This document shows positions 1-11,025 of a stretch of 64,000 nucleotides of DNA, one piece after another; position 1 is the first letter of the stretch; every line of letters starts with the position of its first letter. Both the position numbers and the translations under genes were made by a program. The notes under the pieces are model-generated. The model had not been told where the DNA came from. It ran no database searches and was given only the letters and a program-made list of their open reading frames with translations. Source of the stretch: Rheinheimera salexigens (GTDB lineage: Bacteria; Pseudomonadota; Gammaproteobacteria; Enterobacterales; Alteromonadaceae); contig NZ_MKEK01000001.1 of the NCBI RefSeq assembly GCF_001752395.1, positions 1,797,259 to 1,861,258 on the forward strand. Direction: 5' to 3'.

Positions 1-1
1 C

Positions 2-3000
2 CCAATATTATTGTTTATTTTTGCCCAGCCGTTTTTATTTAAGTTACTTTATGTCACTAAAAAGCAAAATGTGACCTCAATTGCTGATTTTATTTCAGCT
101 CGTTATGGCAAAAGAAAAAATATTGCCTTATTTGCTTCATTACTTTGTTTAGTCGTAGTCATCCCTTATATAGCCTTGCAATTAAAAGCCGTATCCAGCT
201 CTTATCAAGTGTTATTAGGAGGCGATTTTAGTGATGAAAGTGCCATTTGGTGGCGAGATAGTGCGTTTTTAAGCGCGGTAGCCATGGCGTTTTTTGCTAT
301 TCTGTTTGGTACTCGTAAACTGTATTTAACTGAACAAAGCCGCGGTGTTATCGTTGCCATTGCTTTTGAATCAGTGGTTAAACTCTTTGCCTTACTAACC
401 CTTGCTATAGCGGCATATTGGTTTTTATTGGAGCCGGGCGATCCGATATTAATGCGTTTTGCCGAGCACGCGGCAACTCAAGTACCCAATGACAGTTTTA
501 GCTTCATTGAGTTTTTAACCAAAACCATTTTAGCCATGGCGGCGGTGTTTTTATTACCACGGCAATTTCATGTCGCCTTTGTTGAAAACGTCTCGCATCA
601 TCACTTGCAGCATGCTAGGCGCTGGTTTTCCAGTTATTTAGTGTTAGTAACTGTTTTAGTGATCCCCATAGCTTTAACCGGCATCCAATTATTCCCCAAT
701 GCTTTGGCTGCAGCCGATAGCTTTGTTTTATTAATACCCGCGCAATCGGGCTGGGATACCTTAAGTGTATTAGTGTTTATCGGCGGCTTTTCTGCCGCCA
801 CTTCAATGATTATTATCGCTACTTTAGCGTTATCGAATATGATCGCCAATGACTTGGTGATGCCCAGTTTACTCAGAAGTAGTAAAAGGCAAGGTTTACC
901 GCATGATTACAGCTTAGTTATTTTATTTGTCCGCCGCAGTATGATTTTTTTAGTCATGGCGCTGTCGTATTTATATTATCGAATTTTTGCCCGTAACTAT
1001 GAGTTAGCCGAAACTGGGTTAGTTGCCTTTGCACTTGCAATACAATTAGCACCAGCCGTGATTGGCGGTTTATATTGGCGTCGTGGTAATGTTTGGGGGG
1101 TTTATGCTGGCTTAACGTTGGGCTTCTCATTATGGTTCTTTACTTTAATGTTGCCCCAGTTAGTCAGTGCCGGGGCGATGGATAGCAACATTCTGCAAAC
1201 TGGTTTGTTTGGTTGGTCTTGGTTAACACCACACTCAATATTTGGGGTTGAACTCAACAATTTAAGTCATGGTGTATTATTTTCATTAGGCTTTAACTTA
1301 TTGTTTTATATTGTGGTCTCATTTTTAACCCCAATGACTTTACAAGATCGCTTGCAAGCGGTGGCTTTTGTAAAACCAAATTTGCCCGTTAACTTGCATG
1401 GCGCACCGGCTAGACGAATTCGCATTCAAAACACCGATTTAAAAATTCTGCTTGAGCGCTTTGTCGGGACTAATCGTGCCAATGAATGTATACAAGAGTT
1501 TGCTAAACGCCAATCAACTACCATGGTACTGGATGAACTGCCTACGGCCAGTTTAATTGAACATGTTGAACGAGAGTTAGCCGGCGTTATTGGTGCATCT
1601 TCAGCCTCAGCCATGGTTAATGCGGTATTAGATGGCAGACAATTAGGCTTCGAGGATGTGGTCACGTTATTTGATGATACGACTCAAGCCATACAGTTTT
1701 CACGTAAAATTTTGTTTTCAACCTTAGAGAACCTGAGCCAAGGTGTTAGCGTGGTAGACAAAGAATTAAAGCTAGTAGCGTGGAATAAAGCCTATTTAGC
1801 CATGTTTGATTATCCGGAGTCGATGATCAGAGTGGGCAGGCCCATTGCAGATATCGTGCGCTTTAATGCCGAGCGAGGTATGTGCGGACCAGGACAAGCT
1901 GAAGAGCATGTTGAAAAACGTATTCAACATATGAGTAAAGGCACCGCCCATGTTTTTCAACGCGTGCGTCCAGATGGTCGAGTGATTGAAATGCGTGGTA
2001 ATCCGATTCCGGGCGGTGGTTTTGTCACCAGTTTTGCTGATATATCTGAACACGTTACTGCGGTGCAAGCCCTAGCAGAAGCTAAGCAATATCTAGAGGA
2101 TAGGGTGCAAGAGCGTACGCAAACCATTTCTGAAATTAACCATGAACTATTAAGTGAAGTAAGACGGCGTCGTGAAACCGAGCAACAATTAATACAAGCT
2201 AAAGGCGAAGCCGATGCAGCAAATGCCTCTAAAACCCGTTTTTTAGCCTTAGCATCGCATGATATTTTACAGCCATTAAATGCCGCGCGTTTATTTACCG
2301 CAGCATTAATGGGATCGCCGGATATAAACCAGCAGCAACCTATAATTAATCAATTAGAGAATTCATTAAAAGCGTCTGAAGAATTAATTTCAACCTTATT
2401 GGAAATTGCTCAACTCGATGACGGTAAGTTATCGCCCGATATTCAACAAGTGTCGTTAAGTGATTTACTAGCTCAGTTGTCGGATGAATTCAGTTTAGTG
2501 GCTAAGCGTAAAAATCTGCAATTAACCATGAAAACCTTAGATGTACAAGTGATGACCGACGCGACTTACTTACGACGTATTTTGCAAAACTTGCTGTCTA
2601 ATGCGATTAAATATACTAAAAATGGGCGTATTTTGCTGGGCTGTCGTAAACGCGCTGATGCGGTACTTATCCAAGTTTGGGATACGGGGCCGGGTATTGT
2701 CGAGCCAGATTTACAGCGAATTTTTGAGGACTTTTATCGTATTGATGCCACAGCACGAGGCCAACAAGGCGTAGGTTTAGGTTTGGGTGTTGTTTATCGC
2801 ATGGCGCGATTGTTGAGTCATAGACTGACCGTCAGATCAGTACCGCAGAAAGGCTCAATGTTTAGTATAGAGTTACCCGTCGTAGATAAGCCAAAACGCG
2901 CTATTATTACCTTACCTAGCTTTTCGCAACAGCGACCTTTACCGGGTTTATCTTTAGTGTGTATTGATGATGACGAAGCCAATTTAGCGGCGTTAACCGT

Positions 3001-3346
3001 GCTTTTAAAACAATGGCAAATAGAGGATGTCACCTGCTTTTGTGACGAAGAAAGCTTATTAAGCTATGCGCAGAACAACCCCGCCCCCGATGCCTTACTA
3101 CTAGATTATCACTTAGCACAAAATGTAACAGGCTTATCAGTGTATCAAAAAATAAAATCAATCTGGGGTAGTGTAAACGGTGTCTTGGTCTCGGCATCAC
3201 CCGAAGCTGGCTTAGCGGCAAAAGCACGGCAACATGGCCTATTGTTTTTAGCTAAACCGATAAAACCGGCCGCATTACGGGCCAGTTTAAATCATTTGAA
3301 AATGTTAAAACGAACGGCAGATAAAACTGATATTAACGATGGGTAG
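2..3346 (+). CDS. crbS: SSS-transporter/sensor hybrid histidine kinase, CrbS-like (5' end outside window)
   Basis: The gene is cut by the left edge: the frame is open from base 2. The first ~440 residues are hydrophobic transmembrane segments of a sodium/solute symporter (SSS) type, with the phrase QFHVAFVENVSHHHL typical of this kinase class. A linker is followed by a PAS domain (around residues 575-690), a coiled linker, a HisKA domain with ASHDILQPL (His about 750, counted from base 11), an ATPase domain (NLLSNAIKY, DTGPGI, GLGLG) and a C-terminal receiver (IDDD near its start, phospho-acceptor Asp in LLLDYHL about residue 1032, Lys in LAKPIKP). In Vibrio and relatives CrbS with CrbR controls the acetate switch by inducing acs. 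Here the regulator and acs follow immediately, which supports the assignment. The 3' end overlaps that of the regulator gene by 14 bp, convergently. The ligand is unknown from sequence. Confidence 0.85.
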   Translation, partial: PILLFIFAQPFLFKLLYVTKKQNVTSIADFISARYGKRKNIALFASLLCLVVVIPYIALQLKAVSSSYQVLLGGDFSDESAIWWRDSAFLSAVAMAFFAILFGTRKLYLTEQSRGVIVAIAFESVVKLFALLTLAIAAYWFLLEPGDPILMRFAEHAATQVPNDSFSFIEFLTKTILAMAAVFLLPRQFHVAFVENVSHHHLQHARRWFSSYLVLVTVLVIPIALTGIQLFPNALAAADSFVLLIPAQSGWDTLSVLVFIGGFSAATSMIIIATLALSNMIANDLVMPSLLRSSKRQGLPHDYSLVILFVRRSMIFLVMALSYLYYRIFARNYELAETGLVAFALAIQLAPAVIGGLYWRRGNVWGVYAGLTLGFSLWFFTLMLPQLVSAGAMDSNILQTGLFGWSWLTPHSIFGVELNNLSHGVLFSLGFNLLFYIVVSFLTPMTLQDRLQAVAFVKPNLPVNLHGAPARRIRIQNTDLKILLERFVGTNRANECIQEFAKRQSTTMVLDELPTASLIEHVERELAGVIGASSASAMVNAVLDGRQLGFEDVVTLFDDTTQAIQFSRKILFSTLENLSQGVSVVDKELKLVAWNKAYLAMFDYPESMIRVGRPIADIVRFNAERGMCGPGQAEEHVEKRIQHMSKGTAHVFQRVRPDGRVIEMRGNPIPGGGFVTSFADISEHVTAVQALAEAKQYLEDRVQERTQTISEINHELLSEVRRRRETEQQLIQAKGEADAANASKTRFLALASHDILQPLNAARLFTAALMGSPDINQQQPIINQLENSLKASEELISTLLEIAQLDDGKLSPDIQQVSLSDLLAQLSDEFSLVAKRKNLQLTMKTLDVQVMTDATYLRRILQNLLSNAIKYTKNGRILLGCRKRADAVLIQVWDTGPGIVEPDLQRIFEDFYRIDATARGQQGVGLGLGVVYRMARLLSHRLTVRSVPQKGSMFSIELPVVDKPKRAIITLPSFSQQRPLPGLSLVCIDDDEANLAALTVLLKQWQIEDVTCFCDEESLLSYAQNNPAPDALLLDYHLAQNVTGLSVYQKIKSIWGSVNGVLVSASPEAGLAAKARQHGLLFLAKPIKPAALRASLNHLKMLKRTADKTDINDG

Positions 3347-4025
3347 GGGAAAACTCGGCAATAGCTTTATTTACAGGGGGTTCTAATGTTAACCGCTGCG
3401 CTTGAATAACCACCTGGGTGCGATTAGTGACGCCCAACTTACGAAATATAGCGGTAATATGAGCTTTAACAGTCGCTTCTGAGATTTCTAAGTCATAAGC
3501 GATTTGTTTATTTAGCCAGCCTTCTGTTAAGTAATATAATACTTTATATTGTTGCTGGGTTAATTGGGCTACCCGGGCGGCAAGATCTAAATCACGCTCT
3601 GAATCTTGATTCGCTTGCTGAAAAACTTGCTTGGTTAAATGTTGCGGTACCCAAAGCTCACCCGCTAATACTTGATTTAAGGCAGTCGCAATATCGGCAG
3701 GTGATGCCGATTTTGGAATGTAAGCCGAAGCGCCAAACGCCATGACTCGCCTAATGACATCAATTTCTTCACTAGCTGAAATCACCACTATGGGTAAAGT
3801 GGGGAAGTTTTTACGTAACTGAATTAAGCCTAAAAAACCGCAATTGCCGGGCATGTGTAAATCAAACAATAACATATCGGTGTCTGGGTGTTGCTCTAAC
3901 GCAGCGCAAGTAGTTTCAAAACTATCGGTTTCAATCGTTGCTGTAGTAGCAAAGCTACTGCTGATAGCATTAATTAACGCATTCCGAAATAAAGGGTGGT
4001 CGTCAGCAACGATGAGCTTAGTCAT
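3333..4025 (-). CDS. crbR: LuxR-family response regulator, CrbR-like
   Basis: A 230-residue two-domain regulator. The N-terminal receiver has the acidic pair DDHP near the start, the phospho-acceptor Asp in LLFDLHMPG and a Lys in IPKSAS. The C-terminal LuxR/NarL helix-turn-helix includes LTEGWLNKQIAYDLEIS and VKAHITAIFRKLGV. I chose the ATG at 4025 over the TTG one codon upstream because GGAGG lies 6 bases before the ATG, whereas it would be only 3 bases before the TTG. Its position between a CrbS-like kinase and acs suggests it is the activator of acs in an acetate switch; this is inferred from context and family. It is convergent with the kinase gene, so the two are not one transcript, unlike the usual arrangement of two-component operons. 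Confidence 0.85.
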   Translation of the reverse strand: MTKLIVADDHPLFRNALINAISSSFATTATIETDSFETTCAALEQHPDTDMLLFDLHMPGNCGFLGLIQLRKNFPTLPIVVISASEEIDVIRRVMAFGASAYIPKSASPADIATALNQVLAGELWVPQHLTKQVFQQANQDSERDLDLAARVAQLTQQQYKVLYYLTEGWLNKQIAYDLEISEATVKAHITAIFRKLGVTNRTQVVIQAQRLTLEPPVNKAIAEFSPTHR

Positions 4026-4088
4026 CAAGATCCTCCGGCAATGAATATTTATAATTATAATAAGAAGTATTAAATAAACACTATAATA

Positions 4089-4114
4089 AAAAAGACCGCA
4101 TTAGCGGCCTTTTA
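4089..4114 (-). terminator. Rho-independent terminator of acs
   Basis: A GC-rich hairpin (GGCCGC / GCGGTC, 4-base loop, one mismatch) is flanked by A-runs on one side and T-runs on the other, just downstream of acs on the minus strand and upstream of the regulator gene. It probably separates the two transcripts. Confidence 0.75.
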
Positions 4115-4160
4115 TACTGCGTCTGAGTTGACCTAGTGTCAAGCTCGTAATCAAGGTTGT

Positions 4161-6116
4161 TTATTTACGGTTCAATCTATTATTGATTAATACTTCTACC
4201 ACCGATGGATCAGCCAAGGTTGAAATATCACCCAGTTGATCATGTTCGTTAGCCGCAATTTTACGCAGAATACGTCGCATAATTTTGCCTGAACGGGTTT
4301 TGGGTAAGCCAGTTGGCGCCCACTGGATTAAGTCTGGCGTAGCAATAGGTGATATTTCTGTTCGTACCCATGCCCTAAGCTCTTTAGTAAGCTCATCTGA
4401 GGGCTCTACACCAACACGAGGCGTAACATAGACATAGATGCCCTGACCCTTGATGTCATGGGTAAAACCAACCACAGCCGCTTCTGCTACCGAATCGTGC
4501 GCAACTAAACAACTTTCAATTTCTGCAGTACCTAAACGATGTCCTGAGATATTCAGTACGTCATCAACTCTGCCGGTTATCCAGTAGTAACCATCGGCAT
4601 CGCGTTTTACACCATCACCGGTAAAGTAGCTACCAGGATAGGTGCCAAAGTAGGTTTGCTCAAAGCGAGCATGATCGCCGTATACGGTACGCATTTGACC
4701 TGGCCAACTACTCTTAATAATTAGGTTACCTTCACCAACGCCTTGCACTTCATTACCTTCGTTATCCACTATTGCTGGAATAATACCAAAGAAAGGCCGA
4801 GTCGCTGAGCCGGGTTTTAAGTCGGTACAACCTGGTAGAGGTGAAATAAGGATACCGCCAGTTTCAGTTTGCCACCAAGTATCAACAATAGGGCAGTTAT
4901 CTTTACCAAAATTATGATGATACCAATTCCACGCTTCTGGATTAATGGGTTCACCTACACTGCCCAATGTGCGCAACGAGCTTAAGTCTGCGCCGTCTGT
5001 AGGCGCTGTGCCATGCGCCATTAACGCGCGAATAGCAGTAGGGGCGGTATAGAGAATATTGACATGATATTTATCGACAATTTGTGCCATACGTTTAACG
5101 CTAGGGTAATTAGGTACCCCTTCAAATAAAACGCTGGTTGCACCATTCGCTAAGGGACCATAAATAATATAAGTATGGCCGGTAACCCAGCCAACGTCAG
5201 CCGCACACCAATAAACATCTTTATCATGGTAATCAAAAACATACTGATGAGTCATAGCGGCATATACCATATAACCACCGGTAGTATGTAATACGCCTTT
5301 AGGCGTGCCGGTTGAGCCAGAGGTATATAAAATAAATAGCGGATCTTCAGCTTGCATAGGTTCGGCAGGGCAGTCTGTGCTTTGCTGGGCGATAAGTTCG
5401 TGATACCACAGATCTCGTCCCGCTTGCATGGCAAGATTTTGACCGACATGTTTCACCACAATAACATTTTGTACGGGTGATTTTTCTGCTAAATGGTCAA
5501 TGGCGATATCAACGTTTTGCTTTAAACTGGTGACGCGACTGCCACGTAAAGCTTGGTCGGCTGTAATAATTAATTTGGAGTCACAATCAAACACTCTGCT
5601 ACCTAAAGCGTCTGGTGAGAAGCCAGCAAAAACCACAGAATGAACTGCACCAATCCGAGCACAAGCGAGCAGTGCTACAGTAGCTTCGATAATCATCGGT
5701 AAATAAATAGTTACCCGATCACCTTTAGCCACCCCTAGTTGTTTCATCGCATTTGCTAACTGACAAACTTGCTGGTGCAATTCGCCATAAGTAATTGATT
5801 TTGAAACATCAGGCGAGTCGCCTTCCCAATAATAAGCAACTTGATCGGCGCGCTGGGGTAAATGACGATCTAAACAATTGTAACTGGCATTTAAAATACC
5901 ATCTTTAAACCATTCAATATTAACTTTACCTGGTTCATAGCTGGTATTTTTAACCTCTGTATAGGGTTTAAACCAATCAATACGCTTGCCATGCTCAGCC
6001 CAGAATTGCTCAGGTGCAGTAATTGATTGCTGATACATTTGCTCATATTGTTCGTTTGTTAAGTGCGAGCGTTTGGCTGCAGCAGTAGGTACTGGATAAA
6101 GAGTTGGATGTGACAT
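4161..6116 (-). CDS. acs: acetyl-CoA synthetase (AMP-forming)
   Basis: Activates acetate to acetyl-CoA through acetyl-AMP in the cytosol; the main route of acetate scavenging. At 651 residues it matches the usual length of the family. The AMP-binding signature [13 protein letters not shown], the WWQTETGG block and the C-terminal [13 protein letters not shown] are all present; the Lys in SGK is the one acetylated for regulation in known Acs enzymes. The start is the ATG at 6116 (MSHPTLYP), preceded by AGGGGA at 7 bases; a longer frame upstream to 6179 lacks a ribosome site and family similarity. It is downstream of a CrbR-like regulator and divergent from a porin, so coordinate control during acetate growth is plausible. 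Confidence 0.97.
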   Translation of the reverse strand: MSHPTLYPVPTAAAKRSHLTNEQYEQMYQQSITAPEQFWAEHGKRIDWFKPYTEVKNTSYEPGKVNIEWFKDGILNASYNCLDRHLPQRADQVAYYWEGDSPDVSKSITYGELHQQVCQLANAMKQLGVAKGDRVTIYLPMIIEATVALLACARIGAVHSVVFAGFSPDALGSRVFDCDSKLIITADQALRGSRVTSLKQNVDIAIDHLAEKSPVQNVIVVKHVGQNLAMQAGRDLWYHELIAQQSTDCPAEPMQAEDPLFILYTSGSTGTPKGVLHTTGGYMVYAAMTHQYVFDYHDKDVYWCAADVGWVTGHTYIIYGPLANGATSVLFEGVPNYPSVKRMAQIVDKYHVNILYTAPTAIRALMAHGTAPTDGADLSSLRTLGSVGEPINPEAWNWYHHNFGKDNCPIVDTWWQTETGGILISPLPGCTDLKPGSATRPFFGIIPAIVDNEGNEVQGVGEGNLIIKSSWPGQMRTVYGDHARFEQTYFGTYPGSYFTGDGVKRDADGYYWITGRVDDVLNISGHRLGTAEIESCLVAHDSVAEAAVVGFTHDIKGQGIYVYVTPRVGVEPSDELTKELRAWVRTEISPIATPDLIQWAPTGLPKTRSGKIMRRILRKIAANEHDQLGDISTLADPSVVEVLINNRLNRK

Positions 6117-6363
6117 AACTTCCCCTGTGAATTTTTCTTTATTATTGCTTGGGATATTTCTAACGAAGCTACCGTGCAATTGAAATTAGACCTTAGTCTA
6201 GCCAACTAAGTTGCACAACGTCAATGCCATTGAATTTACTCATGTTTTAGTATTAATAAACTATTTAATGCGACTAAAGGCTAATTGCCAAGAATAGCAT
6301 TCTCACTCAAAGTTTGCGCGAGAGTTTATGAATAGAATAATGATAATATACGGAGAATTAACA
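6117..6363. promoter_or_regulatory. divergent acs / porin control region
   Basis: This 247-bp gap holds the promoters of acs (minus) and of the porin (plus). An interrupted inverted repeat, CTTAGT-N7-ACTAAG, lies at 6192-6210 and is a candidate binding site for a dimeric regulator. I could not place convincing -35/-10 boxes. Confidence 0.4.
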
Positions 6364-7536
6364 ATGAAACATTTAACAAAGTTATCTTACCTTGCTGCAT
6401 GTATCACGCTAGCAGCGGGTAATGCACAAGCTGCAGGTTTTGATATTGGCGGTACCACTGTCAATTTTGGTGGTTTTGTTAAACTTGATGCTATGGTTAG
6501 TCAGTCTGACGGTGAAATTGCTGGCGTGGGTCGTGATTTTTATGTGCCATCACTAACACCTATTGGAGGTGATAGTACTACTCGTTTTGACATGCATGCG
6601 CGTCAATCTCGGTTTTTCTTTTCTACCGCGACTGAACTTGAAGGCGGTGACAAAATAACCGGTCATTTAGAATTTGATATGATGACCAGTAATAATGGCA
6701 ACGATGAGCGTACTACTAACGGTTACAGCCCGGTAATGCGTCATGCTTTTATTAAATATAAAAACTGGACCCTGGGTCAAACTTGGTCCAACTTTATGGA
6801 TTTAGCTTCGCTGCCAGAAACCTTAGATTTTGTTGGTAACCCAGACGCATCAATCTTTATTCGTCAAGCCCAAGTTCGTTATACCCAAGGTGATTTCTCA
6901 GTTGCAGTAGAAAATCCAGAAAGCACTGTTACCCCTTTTGGCGGCGGTGGACGCATTACTACTGACGATAACGCTATGCCTGACTTAACCGCCAGCTATA
7001 ACTTAAAAACGGACTGGGGTGTGGTTAAAATCGCGGGTTTACTACGTCAAATCAGCATAGATGGTAGCTATAATGGTACAGCCTATGATGATAGCGTAAC
7101 GTCTTACGGTGTGTCGGTAAGTACTAAAGTAAACTTTAGTAATAATGATGATTTACGTGTCACCTTTAATATGGGTAAAGGTTTAGGTCGCTATATTGCT
7201 CTTAATACGGTTAATGGTGCTGTGTTAAATGGTTTAGGTAGTGATGCTAAATTAGAAACCATCGACTCTATGGGCTACTCGGTTGCTTATCGCCATTTAT
7301 GGAATGAAACGCTGCGCTCTAGCTTCGTTTATTCAGCATTAAATATTGATAACGATACCGACTATACTGGCAACAGTGTAACTAAATCTACTCACAGCTA
7401 TAGCGCTAACTTATTATATCAAGCAACTAAAAAGCTCATGGTAGGTATTGAATATAAGTTTGCCAATCGTGAAATTGAAGCGGGCGCTGATGGTGATATG
7501 AACCGTGTCCAGTTTAGTGCTAAATACGATTTCTAA
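6364..7536 (+). CDS. DcaP-family outer-membrane porin
   Basis: A 390-residue outer-membrane beta-barrel protein. A signal peptide of about 23 residues ends at AAGNAQAAG. The mature part begins with the VNFGGFVKLDAM strand typical of DcaP-like trimeric porins, continues with alternating polar/hydrophobic strands, and ends in phenylalanine after KYDF, the usual C-terminal signal for barrel assembly. The start is the ATG at 6364, with GGAG 8 bases upstream; the longer frame from 6328 only adds leader sequence. DcaP-like porins import small anionic compounds such as dicarboxylates. The divergent position next to acs suggests a role in uptake of organic acids, but this is inference. Confidence 0.8.
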   Translation: MKHLTKLSYLAACITLAAGNAQAAGFDIGGTTVNFGGFVKLDAMVSQSDGEIAGVGRDFYVPSLTPIGGDSTTRFDMHARQSRFFFSTATELEGGDKITGHLEFDMMTSNNGNDERTTNGYSPVMRHAFIKYKNWTLGQTWSNFMDLASLPETLDFVGNPDASIFIRQAQVRYTQGDFSVAVENPESTVTPFGGGGRITTDDNAMPDLTASYNLKTDWGVVKIAGLLRQISIDGSYNGTAYDDSVTSYGVSVSTKVNFSNNDDLRVTFNMGKGLGRYIALNTVNGAVLNGLGSDAKLETIDSMGYSVAYRHLWNETLRSSFVYSALNIDNDTDYTGNSVTKSTHSYSANLLYQATKKLMVGIEYKFANREIEAGADGDMNRVQFSAKYDF

Positions 7537-7587
7537 GTTGCTAGTGGCTTAGTTAATTACGGTTCTAATTAACACTAAAATTCAGAC

Positions 7588-7624
7588 ATAAAAAAGCCAG
7601 TTGTTATGCAACTGGCTTTTTTGT
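7588..7624. terminator. bidirectional terminator between porin and rne
   Basis: An 8-bp perfect stem GCCAGTTG / CAACTGGC with a short loop has A-runs before and T-runs after it, so it can serve the porin gene on the plus strand and rne on the minus strand. Confidence 0.85.
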
Positions 7625-7677
7625 TTCTACTATTTTAATAAGTTAAAACAAGGCTAATATGTATTAGCCTGTGTTTA

Positions 7678-10600
7678 TTACTCGTCTTTAGTAGAGGCTT
7701 TGGTCATTGGTGCAGTCACCGCTTGGCGAGCAAAGGCTGAGCCAGCTTGGCGTTGTGAACTTGCAACAACAGGGCGTTCTACAGCTGGTTTAACCGCGGT
7801 GTTAGCCGTTGTTTCTGGCGCTGCAGCTTGCTCTGTGGCTGTAGCTTTAGTCATTGTAGCGACTACCATTTGGGCATAGCGACTTTTCGTTGCTGGCGCA
7901 CTTTTAACTGAGTCCGCCACAGGTGCAACAGTATCAGTTTTCACGGCGACTTCTTTGGCTTTATCGCTAGCAACTGGTACTTCAGGTTTAGTGGCTTGAG
8001 TAGCGACAGGGCTCTCAGTGGTTACTGATGGCGCTTTTGCTTCAACTGCTCGCTCAACTGTACGTTCAACGACATTCTTATCCACTTTGTTATCAATACT
8101 GGTATCAACTTTCGTTTCAACAGCACTGGTTGCTTTAGTGGCAACTGCAGTGACTTCCGCAGCTTTAGCTACTGGTTCAGCGTTTGCTTTAACTTCAGGT
8201 GCAGTTACTGCAGCCTCAGTATTGGCCACAACTTCTTGCTTTGCAGGTGCTTTACGACGAGTACGTGGTTTTGCTGGTTTTTTAGCATCCACCGTTTCTT
8301 CTGCTGCATTATCGTTGTTGTTATCCGTTAACTCAGCAGCATTACCTGTTGTGACGGCTTTGGTTGTAACAGTTTTAACGTCAGTTTTTGCTGTCACTTC
8401 AGTCGTCACGTCTGCTGAAACAGTAGTGTCAGCAGTAACATCTGCAGCTGAGTCAGCGTTATTTGCACTAGCGTCGTTTTGCTCTTGTTCTTTTTTACGC
8501 TTTTGGCCAGCGGCACGTAAGTGCCGTGGTGAACGACGATTACGACTACGTGGTTCTGTTGAGTCAGCGTTAGCGGTAGCATCTGTTTTCACCGTTGCGG
8601 TGTCTGTGGCTTCAGCATCAGTTGTATTGCTATCTGCTTGCTCTGCAACAGGCTGGGCAACTTTGTCATTCACTACTGGCTTAGTCACTACTGGCTCAGT
8701 CACTACGGGTTGTTGCTTAGCTTCAACATTCACTTCTGTCGGTGCTAAGTTTTTCTCTACTACAGTTGCGTTAGTTTTCTCAACAACTTTTTCAGCAGCT
8801 ACTTCAACATTAGGCACGTTAGCGACTGTGTCTGCTTGCGCTGCTACAGGTGTGATCACCGCTGTGGTTTCTGGTTGAGCAAGACGCACAGATTTGCGGG
8901 CATTACGACGTTGACGACGCTCTGCTACTTTTTGTGGTGCTGCAGGTGTAGCAACTGTTTCTACTGCAACTTCAGCTTGTTTTGCAACCGGCTTTTCAAT
9001 CGCAGCTTTAGTTTCTGTTGTATTACGTGGCGCACGCGACTCTTGTTGTTGACGTGGTTGACGCTCAGCACGCTGATCAGTACGTTGATTAGTAGGTGCT
9101 TCTTTTTGTACTACCGGTGTAGCGCTATCGTCATTTTCATTACGACGACGCGACTTGTTATTGTTGTTACGGCGGCGATTGTTGTCACGAGAGTTGTCAC
9201 GCGAGCCATCACGAGAACCGTCTTTAGCAGCATCACGGCCATTTTCACGGCCACCAGAGCGAGTTTTATCAGCTTGCTGGCGGTTTCTAACCGGTTTAAT
9301 TGCAGTTTTAGTATCTTGCTCTGGCTCATCACCATTAAATAGCTTTTCAAACCAAGCTGATACTTTCTGCCATAAACCAGGTTGCGCTACTACAGCCGGT
9401 GTCGCAACTTTAGCTGCCGGCGGTGGGTTGCCATTAGCAATGTTAATCGCTGAAATAGCCGGTTTTTCTTTAATAGTATCTGAAGCAGGTTGATATAAAT
9501 CAGAGGTTAACTCAGGTGCTTTAACCATGTTGTAGCTTACGTCTTCGATTTCTTCATCAATACGAATACGGATAACTTCATGATTAGGCGTTTCTAAATG
9601 CTGATTTGGGATAACAAATACCCGAATACCCTGACGTTCTTCAATCCGGCGTACTGCTCCGCGCTTTTCATTCATTAAATAAGTGGCAACAGCAACAGGT
9701 ACTTGAGCGTGAATTTGACTGGTATTATCTTTAATCGATTCTTCTTCAATTAAGCGTAAAATGGATAAAGCAGATGATTCTGTACTACGAATAGTGCCAC
9801 GACCATGGCAGCGAGGGCAGACGTGAGTCGCCGAATCACCCAAAGATGGGCGTAAACGTTGGCGTGACATTTCTAATAAACCAAAGCGCGAAATACGACC
9901 AATTTGTACCCGAGCACGGTCTTGTTTTACCGCATCTTTTAAACGGTTTTCAACTTCACGTTGATGGCGCACTGGCGTCATATCAATAAAGTCGATAACG
10001 ATTAAGCCGCCTAAGTCGCGTAAACGCAATTGACGGGAAATTTCATCAGCCGCTTCTAAGTTAGTATTAAAAGCAGTTTCTTCTATATCACTACCTTTGG
10101 TTGCTTTTGATGAGTTAATATCAATAGCCGTTAAGGCTTCAGTACTGTCTATAACGACAGAGCCACCTGAAGGTAAGCGCACTTCACGGCGGAAGGCTGA
10201 TTCAATTTGAGTTTCAATTTGGAAGTGCATAAATAATGGCACTTCGCCCTGATACAATTTAACGCGATGAGCAAAGTCAGGGCGGAATTGTTGAATATAA
10301 ATTTTTGCTTCTTCAAAAACTTCAGGATTATCAATTAAAATCTCACCAACATCGCGGCGCAGATAATCACGTATAGCGCGGAACACCACATTACTTTCTT
10401 GGTGGATTAAGAATGGGCTAGGGCGTTTTTTAGCTTCTTCAGTAATAGCAGACCAATGTTTTAATAAGGCTTTTAAATCGTAGTCTAATTCTTCAAACGA
10501 CTTACCAACACCTGCAGTACGGACAATTAAGCCCATGCCATCAGGCATTTCTAACTGGTTTAACGAATCTTTTAATTCTTGGCGCTCATCACCTTCAATG

Positions 10601-11025
10601 CGACGAGAAATACCACCAGCACGAGGATTGTTAGGCATTAAAACTAAATAAGAACCCGCCAAACTGATAAAAGTAGTTAAAGCCGCGCCTTTTTGGCCAC
10701 GTTCTTCTTTATCAATTTGAATGATAACTTCTTGACCTTCTTTAACCACTTCTTTGATATTGGGTCTACCGTCGAAGGAGTAATTAGCAGGGAAGTAGTC
10801 GCGAGAAATTTCTTTTAGTGGTAAAAAACCATGGCGATCGGCACCATAATCAACAAAAGCGGCTTCTAAGCTAGGCTCTACGCGGGTAATTTTACCTTTG
10901 TAAATATTGGCTTTTTTTTGCTCGTGACCTGGGCTTTCAATATCTAAATCATATAGTTTCTGGCCATCGACCAGAGCCACGCGAATTTCTTCTTCCTGCG
11001 TAGCGTTTATTAACATTCTTTTCAT
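7678..11025 (-). CDS. rne: ribonuclease E
   Basis: Endonuclease that starts most mRNA decay and processes rRNA and tRNA; scaffold of the degradosome at the inner membrane. At 1115 residues it is close to enterobacterial RNase E. The catalytic half has the S1 domain, the two metal-binding aspartates in TAIDIN and IVIDFID, and the Zn-link CPRCHGRGT. After it comes an amphipathic stretch [14 protein letters not shown] that fits the membrane-targeting helix. The long disordered C-terminal half has two arginine-rich patches, one containing [12 protein letters not shown] as in the E. coli RNA/helicase-binding region, and ends in TAPMTKAS, matching the PNPase-binding microdomain (APMTRAP in E. coli). 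The start is MKRMLINA at 11025. A related motif VVATMTKAT lies upstream of the terminal one. Confidence 0.97.
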   Translation of the reverse strand: MKRMLINATQEEEIRVALVDGQKLYDLDIESPGHEQKKANIYKGKITRVEPSLEAAFVDYGADRHGFLPLKEISRDYFPANYSFDGRPNIKEVVKEGQEVIIQIDKEERGQKGAALTTFISLAGSYLVLMPNNPRAGGISRRIEGDERQELKDSLNQLEMPDGMGLIVRTAGVGKSFEELDYDLKALLKHWSAITEEAKKRPSPFLIHQESNVVFRAIRDYLRRDVGEILIDNPEVFEEAKIYIQQFRPDFAHRVKLYQGEVPLFMHFQIETQIESAFRREVRLPSGGSVVIDSTEALTAIDINSSKATKGSDIEETAFNTNLEAADEISRQLRLRDLGGLIVIDFIDMTPVRHQREVENRLKDAVKQDRARVQIGRISRFGLLEMSRQRLRPSLGDSATHVCPRCHGRGTIRSTESSALSILRLIEEESIKDNTSQIHAQVPVAVATYLMNEKRGAVRRIEERQGIRVFVIPNQHLETPNHEVIRIRIDEEIEDVSYNMVKAPELTSDLYQPASDTIKEKPAISAINIANGNPPPAAKVATPAVVAQPGLWQKVSAWFEKLFNGDEPEQDTKTAIKPVRNRQQADKTRSGGRENGRDAAKDGSRDGSRDNSRDNNRRRNNNNKSRRRNENDDSATPVVQKEAPTNQRTDQRAERQPRQQQESRAPRNTTETKAAIEKPVAKQAEVAVETVATPAAPQKVAERRQRRNARKSVRLAQPETTAVITPVAAQADTVANVPNVEVAAEKVVEKTNATVVEKNLAPTEVNVEAKQQPVVTEPVVTKPVVNDKVAQPVAEQADSNTTDAEATDTATVKTDATANADSTEPRSRNRRSPRHLRAAGQKRKKEQEQNDASANNADSAADVTADTTVSADVTTEVTAKTDVKTVTTKAVTTGNAAELTDNNNDNAAEETVDAKKPAKPRTRRKAPAKQEVVANTEAAVTAPEVKANAEPVAKAAEVTAVATKATSAVETKVDTSIDNKVDKNVVERTVERAVEAKAPSVTTESPVATQATKPEVPVASDKAKEVAVKTDTVAPVADSVKSAPATKSRYAQMVVATMTKATATEQAAAPETTANTAVKPAVERPVVASSQRQAGSAFARQAVTAPMTKASTKDE

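Noticed and set aside
8018..9493. Long open frames on the plus strand opposite rne
   Set aside because: They are mirror frames of the repetitive Ala/Val/Thr-rich tail of RNase E, with no ribosome sites or family features.
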